Shown: positions 22,330 through 34,304, numbered from the stretch's first letter. The stretch is DNA of 64,000 nucleotides from Cliona cf. orientalis (GCA_963930775.1 OZ005690.1:3208225-3272224), one strand, 5' to 3'. Numbers and translations are program-made. Notes: generated by a model not told the origin, from the letters alone.

Positions 22330-24484
22330 TTAGTGCCTCTGGAAGATTACCCGTCAGATTCCCAAGCTCCTCCCCTCTATTAACATGGACCAATTACTAA
22401 AAGAGATTGATACATTCTTCCAAGGCTATGCTGAGTTAGTGCCCAGCCCATCTGCCCAAGATCTGCCTTACAGAACTGTCAAGACTATCTTATATCATGT
22501 CACTAACACCATGGGAGCTGAGGTATAGTGTTCTACGTAGTACAAGTGTGCATGGCACAAACATGGGGATAGGATCGGTTTCTGTTCTTACATACGTGCC
22601 TTAACGTTGGACCAGGAGAAGTCTGAACACATCAGATTTAGGTACCATGGAATTTATGATGTTTTCCCGAATTTCTCAGGTTCTTGAGCATATGACACTG
22701 ATTAAGGACTCAAAAAAGTCCACAGTAGCACAGTACATCCGAAAGACACTAGCTAAGAAGAGACTGAGTGTGGAGAAGGCAGCCTCCTCTGCTGGTGGTG
22801 GCGAGTCAGCAAAAAGTGGAGGAGATGCAGCAGACCAAAAGAAGGAAGAATCTGAGAAATTTGTCTCTCTTTTGTCGAAAGTACGTTTGAATCTGTATAT
22901 ATACACGTATGAGATGTACAATAGATATCGTAGCTTGTGTAATCTTTGCCACTATTAATTTTGATAATAAGCTATCCACAGCTGTGTATCTCTCTCTGTC
23001 TTTCTGTCTCTCACACTCCTCACTTATTCACACAAATACACACACATGCGCACATATACAGGCTTCTACCACCTTTCCACCTGGTTCCAATACTATTCTT
23101 GCTGAAATCTTCAAGAAGATAGGGCAACCTGCAGAATCCAAACAGGTACAATTTCCATTATCTTTTTATTCACTATGGGCATTAAGCTTGTCTCCCTCCT
23201 CAATATTTATCATATATAGTACATGTAGTACATGAAGTCAATCGAAAAAAACCGTCTTAGACTAATTTCTTATTCTTAGTATAAATCTACACTTACATGT
23301 ACTTTGTTCACGCAGGGACTCCGAGAACTCTACGAGTTCAAGCAGGCCCACCCCGAGGCTGATTTCACAGTATTCATGATGGGAATAAGCAAATTTTACC
23401 AGAACTACATTGAGCGAGGTCTGAAATGGGCAGAGGCAGAGGCATCAGCTGCAACACAAGGAGAAAATGAAGGTGCTAAAAGTAATTTTTAATTGGACTG
23501 TTGGAATGTGCATGAGTTACTGAAGGTAATTCCTATATCTAGGCTTCCAATGGCTTAATTTATGCATGTACGTATGTAAATTAAATATATAGTATAATTG
23601 TGTACTCTGCCTTAGTCTATGTCTTACCTTTAGAGATATAGACCAATGCATTAAACTTATCCGTGTACATTTATCTGTAGTGTCACTGGTATCAGATGAA
23701 TTGCAAGAACTTCGTCAGATGCGAGATGCTACAAAGCTCCACGTTTCCCAAGTCTTGAACATAAAACCAGGAGTAAGAAAATATCCTTCAATGTATCTAA
23801 TTATTGGTCACTATCATGCTTTATGGAACTTTTTGTATGTACACATGTGTAGGAAAAAATACCCAAACCGTCTGCAAGTGGTGCGAAGACTTCGGTGCTC
23901 AAGAGTGTGGGTGAATATGCTTCCAGCATTGACATACCAGCTTCTGATGAAAATCAGGTACGTATATAACTGCATATGCTCCCCACACAAATTATTGTAC
24001 AGTGCATATATGCATAATATTATTATGTGTAGTTCAGTGTTCTCCCCAGGGCCTTTTAGCATAGCACCCCCCTCCCAATGCCTTCAATGGCCATATTTCT
24101 TTGATGTGGTCACAAACTCCACCCAAACCACGCTAGGAGCCTATACCTTTACCTTTCCTGGGGAGAAGCCTATAGAGTTTATTCAAGCCCCTGGGTTTTT
24201 TTTGTTGAGGTGGCAGGCCCACCTTGCAGTTGTACTTTTGGCACCTATACACATACACTCATGTAATTTTTAAGTTTCATGGAATTAAATTTTCTTCTTA
24301 TCCTAAATAGCCTATGCGATCGAGTGTGGTGAGTGGTCTGGTTCGTCCCAGCACTGGTGGTGTGTTGGGTACCAGCAGCTCTGGTTCTAGAGGAGGAGTG
24401 AGTGCCAGTGGAGGAGGGGGAGGGAGCTCCGTTGATCTCAAGGAGCTAAGACGAAGGCTCGACATGCTAAAAAGGTCAAATTAA
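15943..24484 (+). CDS. CKAP5: CKAP5 / XMAP215 / ch-TOG microtubule polymerase, C-terminal half (5' exons absent)
   Basis: XMAP215-family proteins bind tubulin through TOG domains and speed microtubule growth at plus ends and in spindles. The exons read here are 15943-16140, 17479-17743, 17948-18201, 18465-18680, 18873-19008, 19124-19317, 19514-19704, 20360-20602, 20959-21088, 21329-21472, 21885-22114, 22174-22249, 22334-22522, 22680-22880, 23062-23145, 23316-23481 (or -23472), 23681-23772, 23853-23957 and 24311-24484. All are bounded by AG/GT, and phases agree. The first exon is the end of TOG4 (LYSALEDRSGDVRKKAQ). A lysine/alanine/proline-rich linker follows, then TOG5 (VPNGKESRMKDE, LKWNFASPR, ECLEELG, SDRDNAVRSAALNAMV), then the C-terminal region (AEIFKKIGQP, LYEFKQ, FYQNYIERGLKW) and the final LRRRLDMLKRSN. 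TOG1 to most of TOG4 should lie upstream but are not visible. Confidence 0.93.
16159..16240 (+). repeat. (TG)n microsatellite
   Basis: About 40 TG units lie directly after the donor site of the first visible CKAP5 exon. Confidence 0.98.
16453..16834. mobile_element. TA-flanked MITE in a CKAP5 intron (CCGTAGAATCCCGCG ends)
   Basis: The left end CCGTAGAATCCCGCGATTAC and its reverse complement at the right end (GTAATCGCGGGATTCTACGG) are bordered by TA. The interior repeats GGGGGGCTTATACGCG three times. The element is 382 bp and encodes no transposase. Confidence 0.85.
16863..17386. mobile_element. Second TA-flanked MITE in the same intron (CCGTACCCTCGCAAAAG ends)
   Basis: The left end CCGTACCCTCGCAAAAGAGG pairs with a right end whose reverse complement is CCGTATCCTCGCGAAAGAGA. 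TA lies on each side and the element is 524 bp. It sits 28 bp after the previous MITE. Confidence 0.8.
19049..19070 (+). repeat. Poly-C run in a CKAP5 intron
   Basis: A run of about 20 cytosines lies inside the intron between 19008 and 19124. It is a likely site of length uncertainty. Confidence 0.9.
19736..20109. repeat. Long near-perfect palindrome (~155-bp arms) in a CKAP5 intron
   Basis: The left arm begins TAGCCTCGTGCCCATCCC and the right arm ends in its complement GGGATGGGCACGAGGCTA. Almost every base between them pairs, with a GC-rich loop of about 50 bases (ACGCGTGCGTGCGCTAGCGC and so on). The direct repeat AATAATTGTA flanks both sides and may be a target-site duplication. The RNA would form a very strong hairpin. 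Confidence 0.9.
21664..21746. repeat. 83-bp MITE with TAGCCTC ends
   Basis: The left end TAGCCTCATCCCCAAGCCAC and the right end (reverse complement TAGCCTCGTTCCCAGGCCAC) are imperfect inverted repeats. The first bases match the ends of the long palindrome at 19736. Confidence 0.75.
22287..22327 (+). repeat. (TC)n microsatellite before a CKAP5 exon
   Basis: About 20 CT units lead straight into the acceptor CCTTTAG at 22328-22333 and may serve as its polypyrimidine tract. Confidence 0.95.
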
Positions 24485-25051
24485 CCGTAAAAACTCAAAA
24501 AATGTCTCAAATTTAATGTACCACAATTTAATTGTAATGGTGCATGTTGGATTATATATAGTATGGTTGTCATTGTTGATTTGTCACTATTTGATGAGAA
24601 TTATTGTTGTATTAATCATGTTCCATAGAGACTATCTCAAAAAAATAGTGTATTTAACCTTACAAAAAATATCAAGTTCTAAACGAAAACACTGGGTGTT
24701 ATTTTCAATTCTTAAATACCAGTTATGTATACACTAACAACTTCACAGACTGTGTAATAAGAAACTTTACTTCCCTCTCTACTGTCTAGATTGATAACCT
24801 AACATGTACGTGACAGAACTTAAAATTAATTTTATGTATGTCGTTGATTGCTTTGACTAGGTTGAAAAAGTAAACTGTTATATCCGCAATGTCTCTATTG
24901 GGTTTATATAAAGTTATTTTCAATTCAAAAAAAATATACATAATACATTCATGGAGTACACAAAAGCCGTGCATAATCCGCAGGCAGTTTTATTGCACAT
25001 TAAAGCACCTTAAGCTTGCATGCGGTCGCTACATCTCAGACTGAGCATCTC
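24485..25051. other. Intergenic, CKAP5 3' side to receptor B
   Basis: AT-rich sequence follows the CKAP5 stop. No gene is seen. The 3'UTR and the promoter of receptor B must lie here. Confidence 0.5.
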
Positions 25052-28000
25052 ATGGAAACTATGGACAATGTTGTCAAATGCATCATGCTCCTCCTAGGAG
25101 CAGCCATGCTTCCTTCCCTGTCGGTGTCAGCTGATGATGAAGCTGTGATCTACATCAAATCCTCGCCAAGTGCCAACTGTCCTGCTGATCCCTGTTATAC
25201 TCTCTCTCAGTTTGCTACCAATCAGAGTCAACCTCAGTTGAACACAACATTGCTTTTCTTGTCTGGAAATCACTCCCTCGATTTAGACATTTTTATTGCC
25301 GATATTGATCATTTTTACATGCTGACGTACCCTTCAACATCTTTGTCATTGAGTATCGTACAATGTCTGCAAAATTCTAGCATCAATCTTAGCAATATCG
25401 CCACTGTATTGATTCATCAATTTGAATTTTACGGATGTGGAGACAACAGTATTTCATCAGTGGAGAAATTAACTGTACAAAATTGCTCATTTATTGGCAG
25501 TGAAAGTAGTGGAACAGCACTAAATATCATTCACAGCAATGCAGATTTTATTAATTGTTCGTTTCTGTCCAATCGAATTGGAACGTACCATGGTCCTATA
25601 TGGATCCACCAAGAGGAGCCATCGTATGACAATTTTACTCTATATGCTTTTGTTGGTGGAGCAATGATTGCGAATCAGAGTAACATTAGCATAGTTGGAA
25701 GTAAATTCGATAAGAACCAAGCTGGTGTAGGTGGTGCTATATACTCCACTCTTGGTAGTCAAGTAAATATCACTAATAGCACAGTTACTGAAAATAGTGT
25801 GTGCTTATTGCAACGTCAAAACAAGTATTCCGTTTGCTTTGGTGGTGTACTTTTCTGTGAGAACGAGCATAGCCAAGTTGAGATAATCAACAGTAATTTT
25901 ACATCTAATTTTGGATGGTTAGGTGGAGTTTTTGCACTTTGTGACCAATGTACTATCAGCATTAATTCAAGTAGATTTTCTGGAAACCTGGCAATAGCAA
26001 GTGGGGGAGTTCTGTACATACAGGATGGCGTTGCTGCTTCTATCCACAAGAGCCAATTTTTTAATAATAGTGCCAGATCAGCAGGTGGTGTTTTGAATGT
26101 AGATAATTCTATTTTAAAAATTTTTGACAGTGAATTTACTAACATCAGTGTGCGGCAATTTGGAGGTGTCATTTGTGTATCGAATGGAACTTTATCTATT
26201 GATAGAAGCTTCTTTGGAAATAACTGGGCTTTTCAAGGTGGTGTTTTGAATTCATTTAACCACTGCTCGATAACAATTCGTGATAGTGAATTTGATAACA
26301 ATGGGGCCATATCAGATGTAGACCCATTTAATGCAGCTGGAGGAGTTATTTCCGTAATGCAATCCTCTACGTTGAACGTTATTCACACTCATTTCTATAA
26401 TAACAAAGCGCACACGAGTGCTGGTGGTGCTTTGAGTATTTCCTCAAATATTGAGGCTAATATCGTTAACAGCAGCTTCATTGCTAATAAAGCAAGAGCA
26501 GGAGGTGCTATTGATGTATATCAGAGTAACATTATTTTCTCTGGATTCAACAATCTGACCGACAATATTGTTGATAGCAAAGGTGGAGCAATCTATGCCT
26601 CTGGTGACAGCTTATTAAACGTGAAGGATGAACTAACAGTGATGTCTAACAATGCATCTGAATCTGGAGGAGGCATATATTTATACAGATCTAAGCTAAA
26701 CTGCCAGCGTGATAGTACGATCAAACTCATTAGTAATAACGCTGTTAGTAAAGGTGGTGGAATATTTGCTATCTATGCAATAATAAAGGTTTTCTCCAAT
26801 AGGGATTCCAGCATAGAATCAGCCATAGTCTTTGATCGAAATACTGCTGCAATGGGAGGTGGTATTCACCTGGAGCTGGCAACAGAGCTGCTTGTCTCGA
26901 AATCAGGAAATGACTACACAAAAACCATATACAACTTGCGCTTCATCGAGAATTCAGCGGATTATGGTGGCGCTATTTACAATGCTGATGAAACAGACTA
27001 TGAAGTATGTGCAAGTAAATCGTACTACAGTCACAGTAGTCGTGACACCACGGAATGCTTTCTGCAAATACTTGCCCCAATGCAAACAATTCGTATGTTG
27101 TATAACATTGTGACTACTGAATTTGTGAATAACAGTGCCCATGTATCGGGACCCATTTTATATGGAGGTCTTCTCGATAGGTGCACACTAATGTCAAATG
27201 CTGAAATTTTATTCACAAATAACAGGACTCTATTGGATGGAGTTACATACTTCTTGGATACTAGCACCTTGAACAATACAGATGGTATCTCTTCTTCACC
27301 GATCCAGGTATGTCTTTGTGAACGGGATGGCGCAATACCTAACTGTGACCTCCAGCAAATGAGTGTTAGTGTAATGAAGGGAGAAATGTTTGAAGTATCA
27401 CTGGTTGCAGTTGATCAAGTTAACAGAACATTACCGTACATCACCATCTACAGTTCTCTCAAATATGCTGAGAGTGGTTTGGGAGAAGGACAAATGGCTC
27501 AGGTAACTGCGAAAGAATGTACTGCTTTTAGCTTTAATGTATTTTCACCAAATACTAACGAAGAGATCACCTTGAACGCAGATGGCCCGTGCAGAAATGC
27601 AACAAAATCACAAAGGAATATTCTTGTCTCCTTTCTGGGGTGTACCTGTCCAATTGGATTCCAACCAAAAACTGGCGAACACAATGATAGTAACTGTGTA
27701 TGTGACTGTGATCCAAAGCTTCAGCAGTATGTATCAAACTGCTCATCTCAAACTGGTTCCATTGTAAGAGAGGGAAACTTCTGGATTGGATACCTCGACA
27801 CTACTGGAACAAATACACCAAACGACTACTATTTAATCTACCCTCACTGCCCTCTGGACTATTGCCTCCCTCCAGATGTTAAAGTAGACATCAACTTAAC
27901 TAAGATAGATGGAGCTGATTCACAGTGTTCTAATAGTCGCTCTGGTATATTATGTGCATTGTGTAAACCAGGGTTTGCTTTATCGCTTGGTGGGTCCAGG

Positions 28001-29329
28001 TGCATTCCGTGTCCTGTATATGATATATACCTGACAGAAATTCTTCTAATTGCACCTATAGGTGGTATAGCTTTAATAGCACTAATGCTCGTACTAAAAT
28101 TGACAGTTGACAAAGGTACCTTAAATGGACTCACCTTTTATGCAAACATAATTGGTGCAAATAGCAGCATATTCTTTCCGTCATCATTCAAGACTGACAC
28201 ATTACAAAGCTTGTACATTTTCGTATCTTGGCTTAATCTCAATATTGGATTTGATGTCTGTTTCTTTAAAGGAATGGACACCTATTGGAAAACCTGGATT
28301 AAGTTGGCATTTCCTGCCTATGTTATATTGCTTGTCATCATAGTGATGTTTTGGAGTGAACGTTCTAAACGATTCGCAAATCTGATACTAAGAAAGAATC
28401 CTGTGGCAACCCTGGCCACACTCATCTTATTCTCCTATGCTAACTTTCTTCGTACAGTGATCACTACTCTCTCCTTTGTAACTCTAGCCTACCCTGAAGG
28501 TGACAAAATGATGTGGCTGCCTGATGCCACCGTTGCCTACCTTCAAGGAAGGCACATTGCATTATTTATTTTGGCCATTCTGATTCTACTAGTGGGTATT
28601 CTGTACACATTTTTGCTCTTTGCTTGGCAGTGGCTGAGGGCCATAAGGGGTGTTACTGAAAGCTATCACCTTCAGAAGCTGAACCATTTCATGGAAGTTT
28701 ATCATGCACCATATAGACCCGAGCACCGCTACTGGACTGGTTTGTTACTTCTAGCACGCGTGATTCTATACCTAATCTTTGTGGTCAGTAATTCGAGTCT
28801 CAATCTGCTTGTGATCATAGCAGTCAGTTGTGGTCTGTTATTTCTTAAAGGTCACTTTGGAATGATTTATCAGAGCAGAATGGTTGATACGATAGAAATG
28901 GTGAACTACCTAAATATTGCTTTGTTCAGTGCTGCAACGTTCTTTGCTATTCAGACAAGTGACAAGTATCGAAGAGAGGTTGCTTACACGTCTGTATCTG
29001 TTACATTGGTTCTATTTCTCTTTGTTCTAGCTTACCATATTTATACAGAACTCCTTTCTAAGTGGTGTAGAGCGCTAAAACTGAAAATTAGTAAACTATT
29101 ATTTATCCGTGGTAGCAATTCATGCACCGATTCTGATATCATTCAACCAACGTCTTCAATAATAGACGGACTTCCAGGCGCAAGTGCCATGCCTTCAATT
29201 TTGGATGAAGTTGGTAAATTAGATAATGCAAATCTACCAGCTCAAGTATCAATAGAAAAAGATGATGATACGCTATCCATAGATAGTTCAACACCACTTC
29301 TACAAGACAATGCAGACATTATCATGTAA
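25052..29329 (+). CDS. Receptor copy B: Pmp-type beta-helix ectodomain with multi-TM module (intact)
   Basis: This is a 1425-residue intronless protein. The first ATG in frame (25052) gives a signal peptide ending about SVSADD. Residues ~90-740 carry dense repeats of the FxxN...GGAI type (GGAIYS, GGVLNV, GGALSI), the hallmark of right-handed parallel beta-helices of the polymorphic-membrane-protein class, with many N-glycosylation sequons. A Cys-rich stalk follows (CTCPIGFQPK, CPLDYCLPP, SGILCALCKPGFALS..CIPC). From about residue 990 there are roughly 8-10 membrane segments with LTVDKGTLNGLTFYANIIG, WLNLNIGFDVCFFKGMDTYW, NPVATLATLILFSYANFL and HRYWTGLLLLARV. The cytoplasmic tail (~1340-1425) ends near SIDSSTPLLQDN. 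It is probably a cell-surface sensor or adhesion protein; its ligand is unknown. The membrane part may be TRP-like, but this is only a guess from the YWTGLLLLAR-type motif. Confidence 0.88.
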   Translation: METMDNVVKCIMLLLGAAMLPSLSVSADDEAVIYIKSSPSANCPADPCYTLSQFATNQSQPQLNTTLLFLSGNHSLDLDIFIADIDHFYMLTYPSTSLSLSIVQCLQNSSINLSNIATVLIHQFEFYGCGDNSISSVEKLTVQNCSFIGSESSGTALNIIHSNADFINCSFLSNRIGTYHGPIWIHQEEPSYDNFTLYAFVGGAMIANQSNISIVGSKFDKNQAGVGGAIYSTLGSQVNITNSTVTENSVCLLQRQNKYSVCFGGVLFCENEHSQVEIINSNFTSNFGWLGGVFALCDQCTISINSSRFSGNLAIASGGVLYIQDGVAASIHKSQFFNNSARSAGGVLNVDNSILKIFDSEFTNISVRQFGGVICVSNGTLSIDRSFFGNNWAFQGGVLNSFNHCSITIRDSEFDNNGAISDVDPFNAAGGVISVMQSSTLNVIHTHFYNNKAHTSAGGALSISSNIEANIVNSSFIANKARAGGAIDVYQSNIIFSGFNNLTDNIVDSKGGAIYASGDSLLNVKDELTVMSNNASESGGGIYLYRSKLNCQRDSTIKLISNNAVSKGGGIFAIYAIIKVFSNRDSSIESAIVFDRNTAAMGGGIHLELATELLVSKSGNDYTKTIYNLRFIENSADYGGAIYNADETDYEVCASKSYYSHSSRDTTECFLQILAPMQTIRMLYNIVTTEFVNNSAHVSGPILYGGLLDRCTLMSNAEILFTNNRTLLDGVTYFLDTSTLNNTDGISSSPIQVCLCERDGAIPNCDLQQMSVSVMKGEMFEVSLVAVDQVNRTLPYITIYSSLKYAESGLGEGQMAQVTAKECTAFSFNVFSPNTNEEITLNADGPCRNATKSQRNILVSFLGCTCPIGFQPKTGEHNDSNCVCDCDPKLQQYVSNCSSQTGSIVREGNFWIGYLDTTGTNTPNDYYLIYPHCPLDYCLPPDVKVDINLTKIDGADSQCSNSRSGILCALCKPGFALSLGGSRCIPCPVYDIYLTEILLIAPIGGIALIALMLVLKLTVDKGTLNGLTFYANIIGANSSIFFPSSFKTDTLQSLYIFVSWLNLNIGFDVCFFKGMDTYWKTWIKLAFPAYVILLVIIVMFWSERSKRFANLILRKNPVATLATLILFSYANFLRTVITTLSFVTLAYPEGDKMMWLPDATVAYLQGRHIALFILAILILLVGILYTFLLFAWQWLRAIRGVTESYHLQKLNHFMEVYHAPYRPEHRYWTGLLLLARVILYLIFVVSNSSLNLLVIIAVSCGLLFLKGHFGMIYQSRMVDTIEMVNYLNIALFSAATFFAIQTSDKYRREVAYTSVSVTLVLFLFVLAYHIYTELLSKWCRALKLKISKLLFIRGSNSCTDSDIIQPTSSIIDGLPGASAMPSILDEVGKLDNANLPAQVSIEKDDDTLSIDSSTPLLQDNADIIM

Positions 29330-30097
29330 TCGACGACTTTTTGTATGCAAAATACACCATGTGAATGTGTTGTTAACCCGTAGTATACCTGGTCTAGATG
29401 GTCAGACATATAACACTTTTTGTCTGAGTTTTCATGTTATACAATATTCAAATGCACAATGTATTCATGCAGTGATATTGATATCTGGGCATATAAATTA
29501 ATATATAGAATGAACATAGACTGAGCAATATCACAGTAACTGTTTATTTTGCAAATTTGATCTCTGGGCAATTAAGCGTTTCATAGAAAATCAAATTCCT
29601 AAATAAAAGGAGCCTGATAGAGAATAGCTTCTCCTCTAGAAAAGTTGACAGTATCCATTTTATCCATGCATGTCACAGGTGCAGTCATTGTGTATACATT
29701 TCCAATTCCGTGTGTTCTATTTTCCTTTCAATGTATGCTCATATAAATAAATAAGCACATTAGCTATATTAGTTAGCATGAAAAGGTGCAATTTGTAGAC
29801 AGTTGATTTTGAGCTCAATTAATTGTAAATATTAATTTTACAGTAAACTGCAGCTCTTTCCTTGATAATTGTTTAAAATTATTGGCTAAGCTGCTATAGA
29901 TAATTGGCCATCACACTTGACAATGTCATCAGTGGCGTAACGGACCGCTTTACCGGTATCTGTCTTAAAAGCATACGTATTGCTGCTGAAGAGCGTACTT
30001 AGTCTAGCCCTTCTTTCAGATACTATTATTTAGAATACTGCAACTCTTGTATACATGCAGTCCCATTAAGCTCCTGCTATCAAAACCAGATGTAACA
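29330..30097. other. Intergenic spacer between receptors B and C
   Basis: AT-rich sequence. No gene or clear repeat was recognised. Confidence 0.5.
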
Positions 30098-33000
30098 ATG
30101 GAGCAACATAGTACAATGCTCTTGGCTGTAGCAGCACTTGTAGTACAATATTATTACAGTTGTAGTGTCACTGCTCATTTGCTAGATGAAGATTCAATGC
30201 AATTGTTTTACATCACTCCCTCATCAAATATGCCATGTGCTGCAAAGCCTTGTCTTACTTTATCGCAATTTGCTGATAACTCAAGCAGCTGGTTATCATC
30301 ACTGACAAACACGTCATTGATGTTATTATCAGGAACCCATATGCTCACCACTGATCTTTCGATCACAGCTATCACTTTCTTCATGCTGACAAGTTCCACT
30401 TCTGATGGTAGTCACTTCATTAGCTGCCAGTATCAAGCGAGCTTTAAATTTGAGAGCATGACTGAGTTGTCAATAAAAGGACTAACGTTTATTGGATGTG
30501 GCAACAACACATTTTCATCAATAAGAAATTTCACGATAGAAAATTCTACTTTTCAAGGGCAGAATGCAAGTGGCACGGTCCTTGATATTGCCAATGTTAA
30601 TCTCACGATCGTAAACAGCTCCTTTCTCTCAAATAGCATTGGTTGCTGCATTGACATCTATGACATTGATACCAGACCACACATCATATCCGTTTGTGTT
30701 GGTGGAGCTATTTTTGTGGATAAGAGCAATGTAAGCATCATTAAGTGCACTTTTTCCAACAACAGTGCCGAAGTTGGTGGAGCAATATACAGTACTAATT
30801 ATAAGTTCAGCAATAACATCAGTATCAGCAACAGCATGTTTATCGATAATAAAGCAAATACTGATAGTCGACGACTCATCCTTTTTTGTGATCAATCAGA
30901 TAACCCTAACAAGGGAAGTGTTACTGGAGCTATTGCAGTATTTCAGTTTAAACTAAAAATTTCTGATTGTATATTCATCAACAATACTAGTGAAATGGGT
31001 GAAGGTGGTGCGTTAGCAGTTCAGCAGGAGTCAACATTGAGTATATACAAAAGTGAGTTTCATGGCAACACTGCAAAGAGTTATGGAGGTGCTTTTATAA
31101 TACGAGAAATTTTTACTACCATCAATAGCAGCGTATTCATTAACAACAGTGCTAGCCAAGGAGGTGTCATTCATGCCATGCAAAAGACTATAGCCATATT
31201 AATGGGAAATGTATTCAAGAACAATTCTGCAAAGTCATCAGGTGGAGTTACTTCAACGGACCAAAACAGTCTGTTATGCAATCATCATGGGCGCTTTTTT
31301 TACAATAAAGCTACAACTGGGGGTGTTTTGTATGCTATTAGATCAGGAGTGATACTAGAACACAGTACTTTTTCCCATAATCAAGCTAAAGAAAGGGGTG
31401 GTGCAATATATGTCCTACAGAGCCACACCAATATTACTATATTAGGACGATCTAATCTAACGCATAACTCTGCTGGTACTGGTGGCGCAATATGTGCAAT
31501 TGAAAGTACTTTAATTTCCCTTGGTTACATATATACTCCAGGTCAACTCACTCAGTTAACTATTGCCTACAATACGGCGAATCAGATTGGAGGTGGAATC
31601 TATCTGCAGCGCAGTGTTTTCAATTCTAGAATGGACAGCGTAACAAATATTTCGCGCAATAGTGCAAGTAGCAGTGGTGGTGGGATGTATGCTACGAATT
31701 CACTGATCATTTGCACAGAATACTATCGTAAAATGAATACAAAGCCAAATCAAATTTTGGTGTTTTTTGCCAACAACAGTGCACTCAAAGGTGGAGGGTT
31801 ATATCTAGAGTCGTCTGCTCAATTACGCATTCAGAGAATTGGTGATATTACAAATCTTTTTAAAGATATAAAGTTGAACTCTAGCATCTATTTCGCATCA
31901 AATACAGCCGAGTATGGTACAGCAGTGTATGTGGCAGATGAAACTTATTTTGATGTATGCAATAATTTGTATGGTACAGCAAAGAGTACAAAAACTAGCA
32001 ATGCTGACTGCTTCATTCAAGTATTTTCAGAATCTACAATCAAATCTAATGAATCTAACATTCCCAAAATTCATTTCAGAGCAAAAAATATTTCAAAGAG
32101 TATGATCTTTGGGAGACTACTGGATCGATGCATACCTGATCCTCGCAGAGCTGAGATTTACACCAGTGGGTACATACTGAAGGAAATCAGTGGACTTGCT
32201 TACTTGAAGCTCATCAGTAACATAAAGATTACTGGACACATTTAGCTCCTTGCCAGTAAGATTGTGCTTCTGTAATGCATGTGATAATGAACCAAACTGT
32301 AGCTATGAGCCACCTATCATCCACGTAAAAAAGGGAGAAAGTTTTAACGTGTCACTTGTCGCAGTTGATCAGATGAATCACACCTTGAAGGATGTCGAGG
32401 TTTATAGTGCCCTCAGCGACACACAGAGCAGTTTAGGTGAAGGACAGACAACTCAAGCAACTAAAAATGCTTGCACTAACCTAACCTTTAGTATTGTTTC
32501 TCCTCATACTGCTGAAGAGTTGATCTTGTATCCTGAAGGTCCATGCAGGAATGCCAGTAGATCTCAAAGCAGTGTACAAGTTATTTTTCAATCTTGCACA
32601 TGTCCGATAGGATTTCAGCCAAGGAAATATGATAGCAAAGACTGTCTTTGTATTTGCAATTCAAGGCTCAGTCCTTACTTCAGTGAAGCGGATAATAACT
32701 GTGATATTCAAACTAAATCGTTAGCAAGACATGGTAATTTTTGGATTGGTTTCAACAATGAGAACATTAGTGGATTTTTAATCTATCCTTACTGCCCCTT
32801 GGATTACTGTCTCCCATCAACATCCAATGTTTATATCAACCTAAATCTTGATAATGGATCGGATGCACAGTGTGCTAACAATCGCTCAGGACTTTTGTGT
32901 TCACTCTGTCGACCCGGTCTTAGCTTGTCCTCAGGAAGCTCTCGATGTATTCCTTGCTCTAGGTCGTGGTATACAGGTTATGTGCCAGTCATTTTGATCA

Positions 33001-34304
33001 CTATGATTGCTGGCATTCTTTTGGTAGTTGTATTGCTGACTTTCAAGATAACTGTAGATACTGGATTAATGAATGGACTGATCTTTTATGCCAATATCAT
33101 TGGTGCCGATAGCAGTACATTCTTCTCTGGACTGTTGCCATCCACTAAATTTTATTTAGTCCTCGTATCATGGCTCAATTTGGAAGTGGGATTTGATGTA
33201 TGCTTCTTTGAAGGAATGGACACCTACTGGAAAACATGGCTCCAGTTGGCCTTCCCAGCTTATGTCATATTTCTAGTCGCCATTATGATCATTGCTAGTG
33301 AGTGCTCGGGAAGGTTTTCCCGTCTTCTATCAAGAAGAAATCCAGTGGCAACTCTTTCCACACTGGTCTTGCTCTCGTATACAAACTTTCTACAGACAAC
33401 AATTACAGCCCTCTCATTAGCTACTCTACGCTATCCTGACGGCTCTCACAAGAAGGTGTGGCTTCCTGATGCTACTATTGAGTATTTGAGTGGAAAGCAT
33501 ATTCCTCTTTTTGTTGTAGCGGTTGCCATTCTAATTGTTGGCACTGCTTATACGTGTATCATTTTCTTCTGGCAGTGGTTTCTTCATTATCAAAAAACAG
33601 CTCTTTTTAGAAGGATCAACTTTCTGCAACTGAACCATTTTATTGATCCTTATCATGCCCCCTATGCTGAAAACTTTCGCTACTGGACTGGTTTGTTGCT
33701 GTTCACACGAATCGCTCTGTATCTTGTATTTGCATTGAATGTATCGGGTGATCCTGGAGTCAATTTAATGGCAGTAAATATTTCAGCAATTAGCCTTCTC
33801 CTATTTAAGGCGCATTTTGGTATGATCTACAAGAAGAACTTTCAAATTGTTGATATGATGGAAATGGCTTGCTATGCAAATCTTGGTATATTCAGCACAA
33901 TCAGACTACAATTTGATGACAGGGAAATAGTCAATATCACTGCTTATATCTCTGGTGCTTTCACATTGTCACTACTAGTTATCATAATCTCTTATTGTTC
34001 ACTGAATGCTATGCTTGACTCAAAATGTTCAAAGAGACACGCTAATTTTTTTGAGAGACAATTTCATTGAAATGTACTCAAAAATAGTAATGACACAGTA
34101 TTAAGCAGCCGTACATCAAAAGAAAGTTACCCCACTTATTCTATCGTGGACATAGGAGAGCTGGAAGACTGTGGTGGGCAAAATTCTCAAGTTAGTGAGA
34201 ATGATATTATAGAGCCGAGGCTCACTAGTGACATGGTAGATGATAAAGCATCAGATTCTGAATCAATAGGCAGCACAATTCCACTATTAAACAAATATGA
34301 CTGA
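30098..34304 (+). pseudogene. Receptor copy C (one frameshift, one in-frame TGA)
   Basis: ATG 30098 opens a signal peptide (MEQHSTMLLAVAALVVQYYY), and beta-helix repeats follow (GGAIFVDKS, GGAIYSTN, GGALAVQQ, GGGIYL). The frame stops at 32243-32245. It resumes in the next frame from about 32250 (PVRLCFCNACDNEPNC) through the Cys-rich stalk (CPLDYCLPS, SGLLCSLCRPGLSLS) and membrane segments (NGLIFYANIIGAD, WLNLEVGFDVCFFEGMDTYW, NPVATLSTLVLLSYTNFL, FRYWTGLLLFTR). A net +1 indel relative to copy D explains the break. An in-frame TGA at 34068-34070 precedes a further 77 codons that still match the family tail and end STIPLLNKYD at 34304. With two independent breaks it is probably a pseudogene; sequence error or an unusual short intron are less likely. 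It lies tail-to-tail with D. Confidence 0.8.

Noticed and set aside
34068-34070. Selenocysteine codon in receptor C
   Set aside because: Paralogues have no cysteine at this place, no SECIS-like hairpin was seen, and the gene has another frameshift. A nonsense mutation is simpler.
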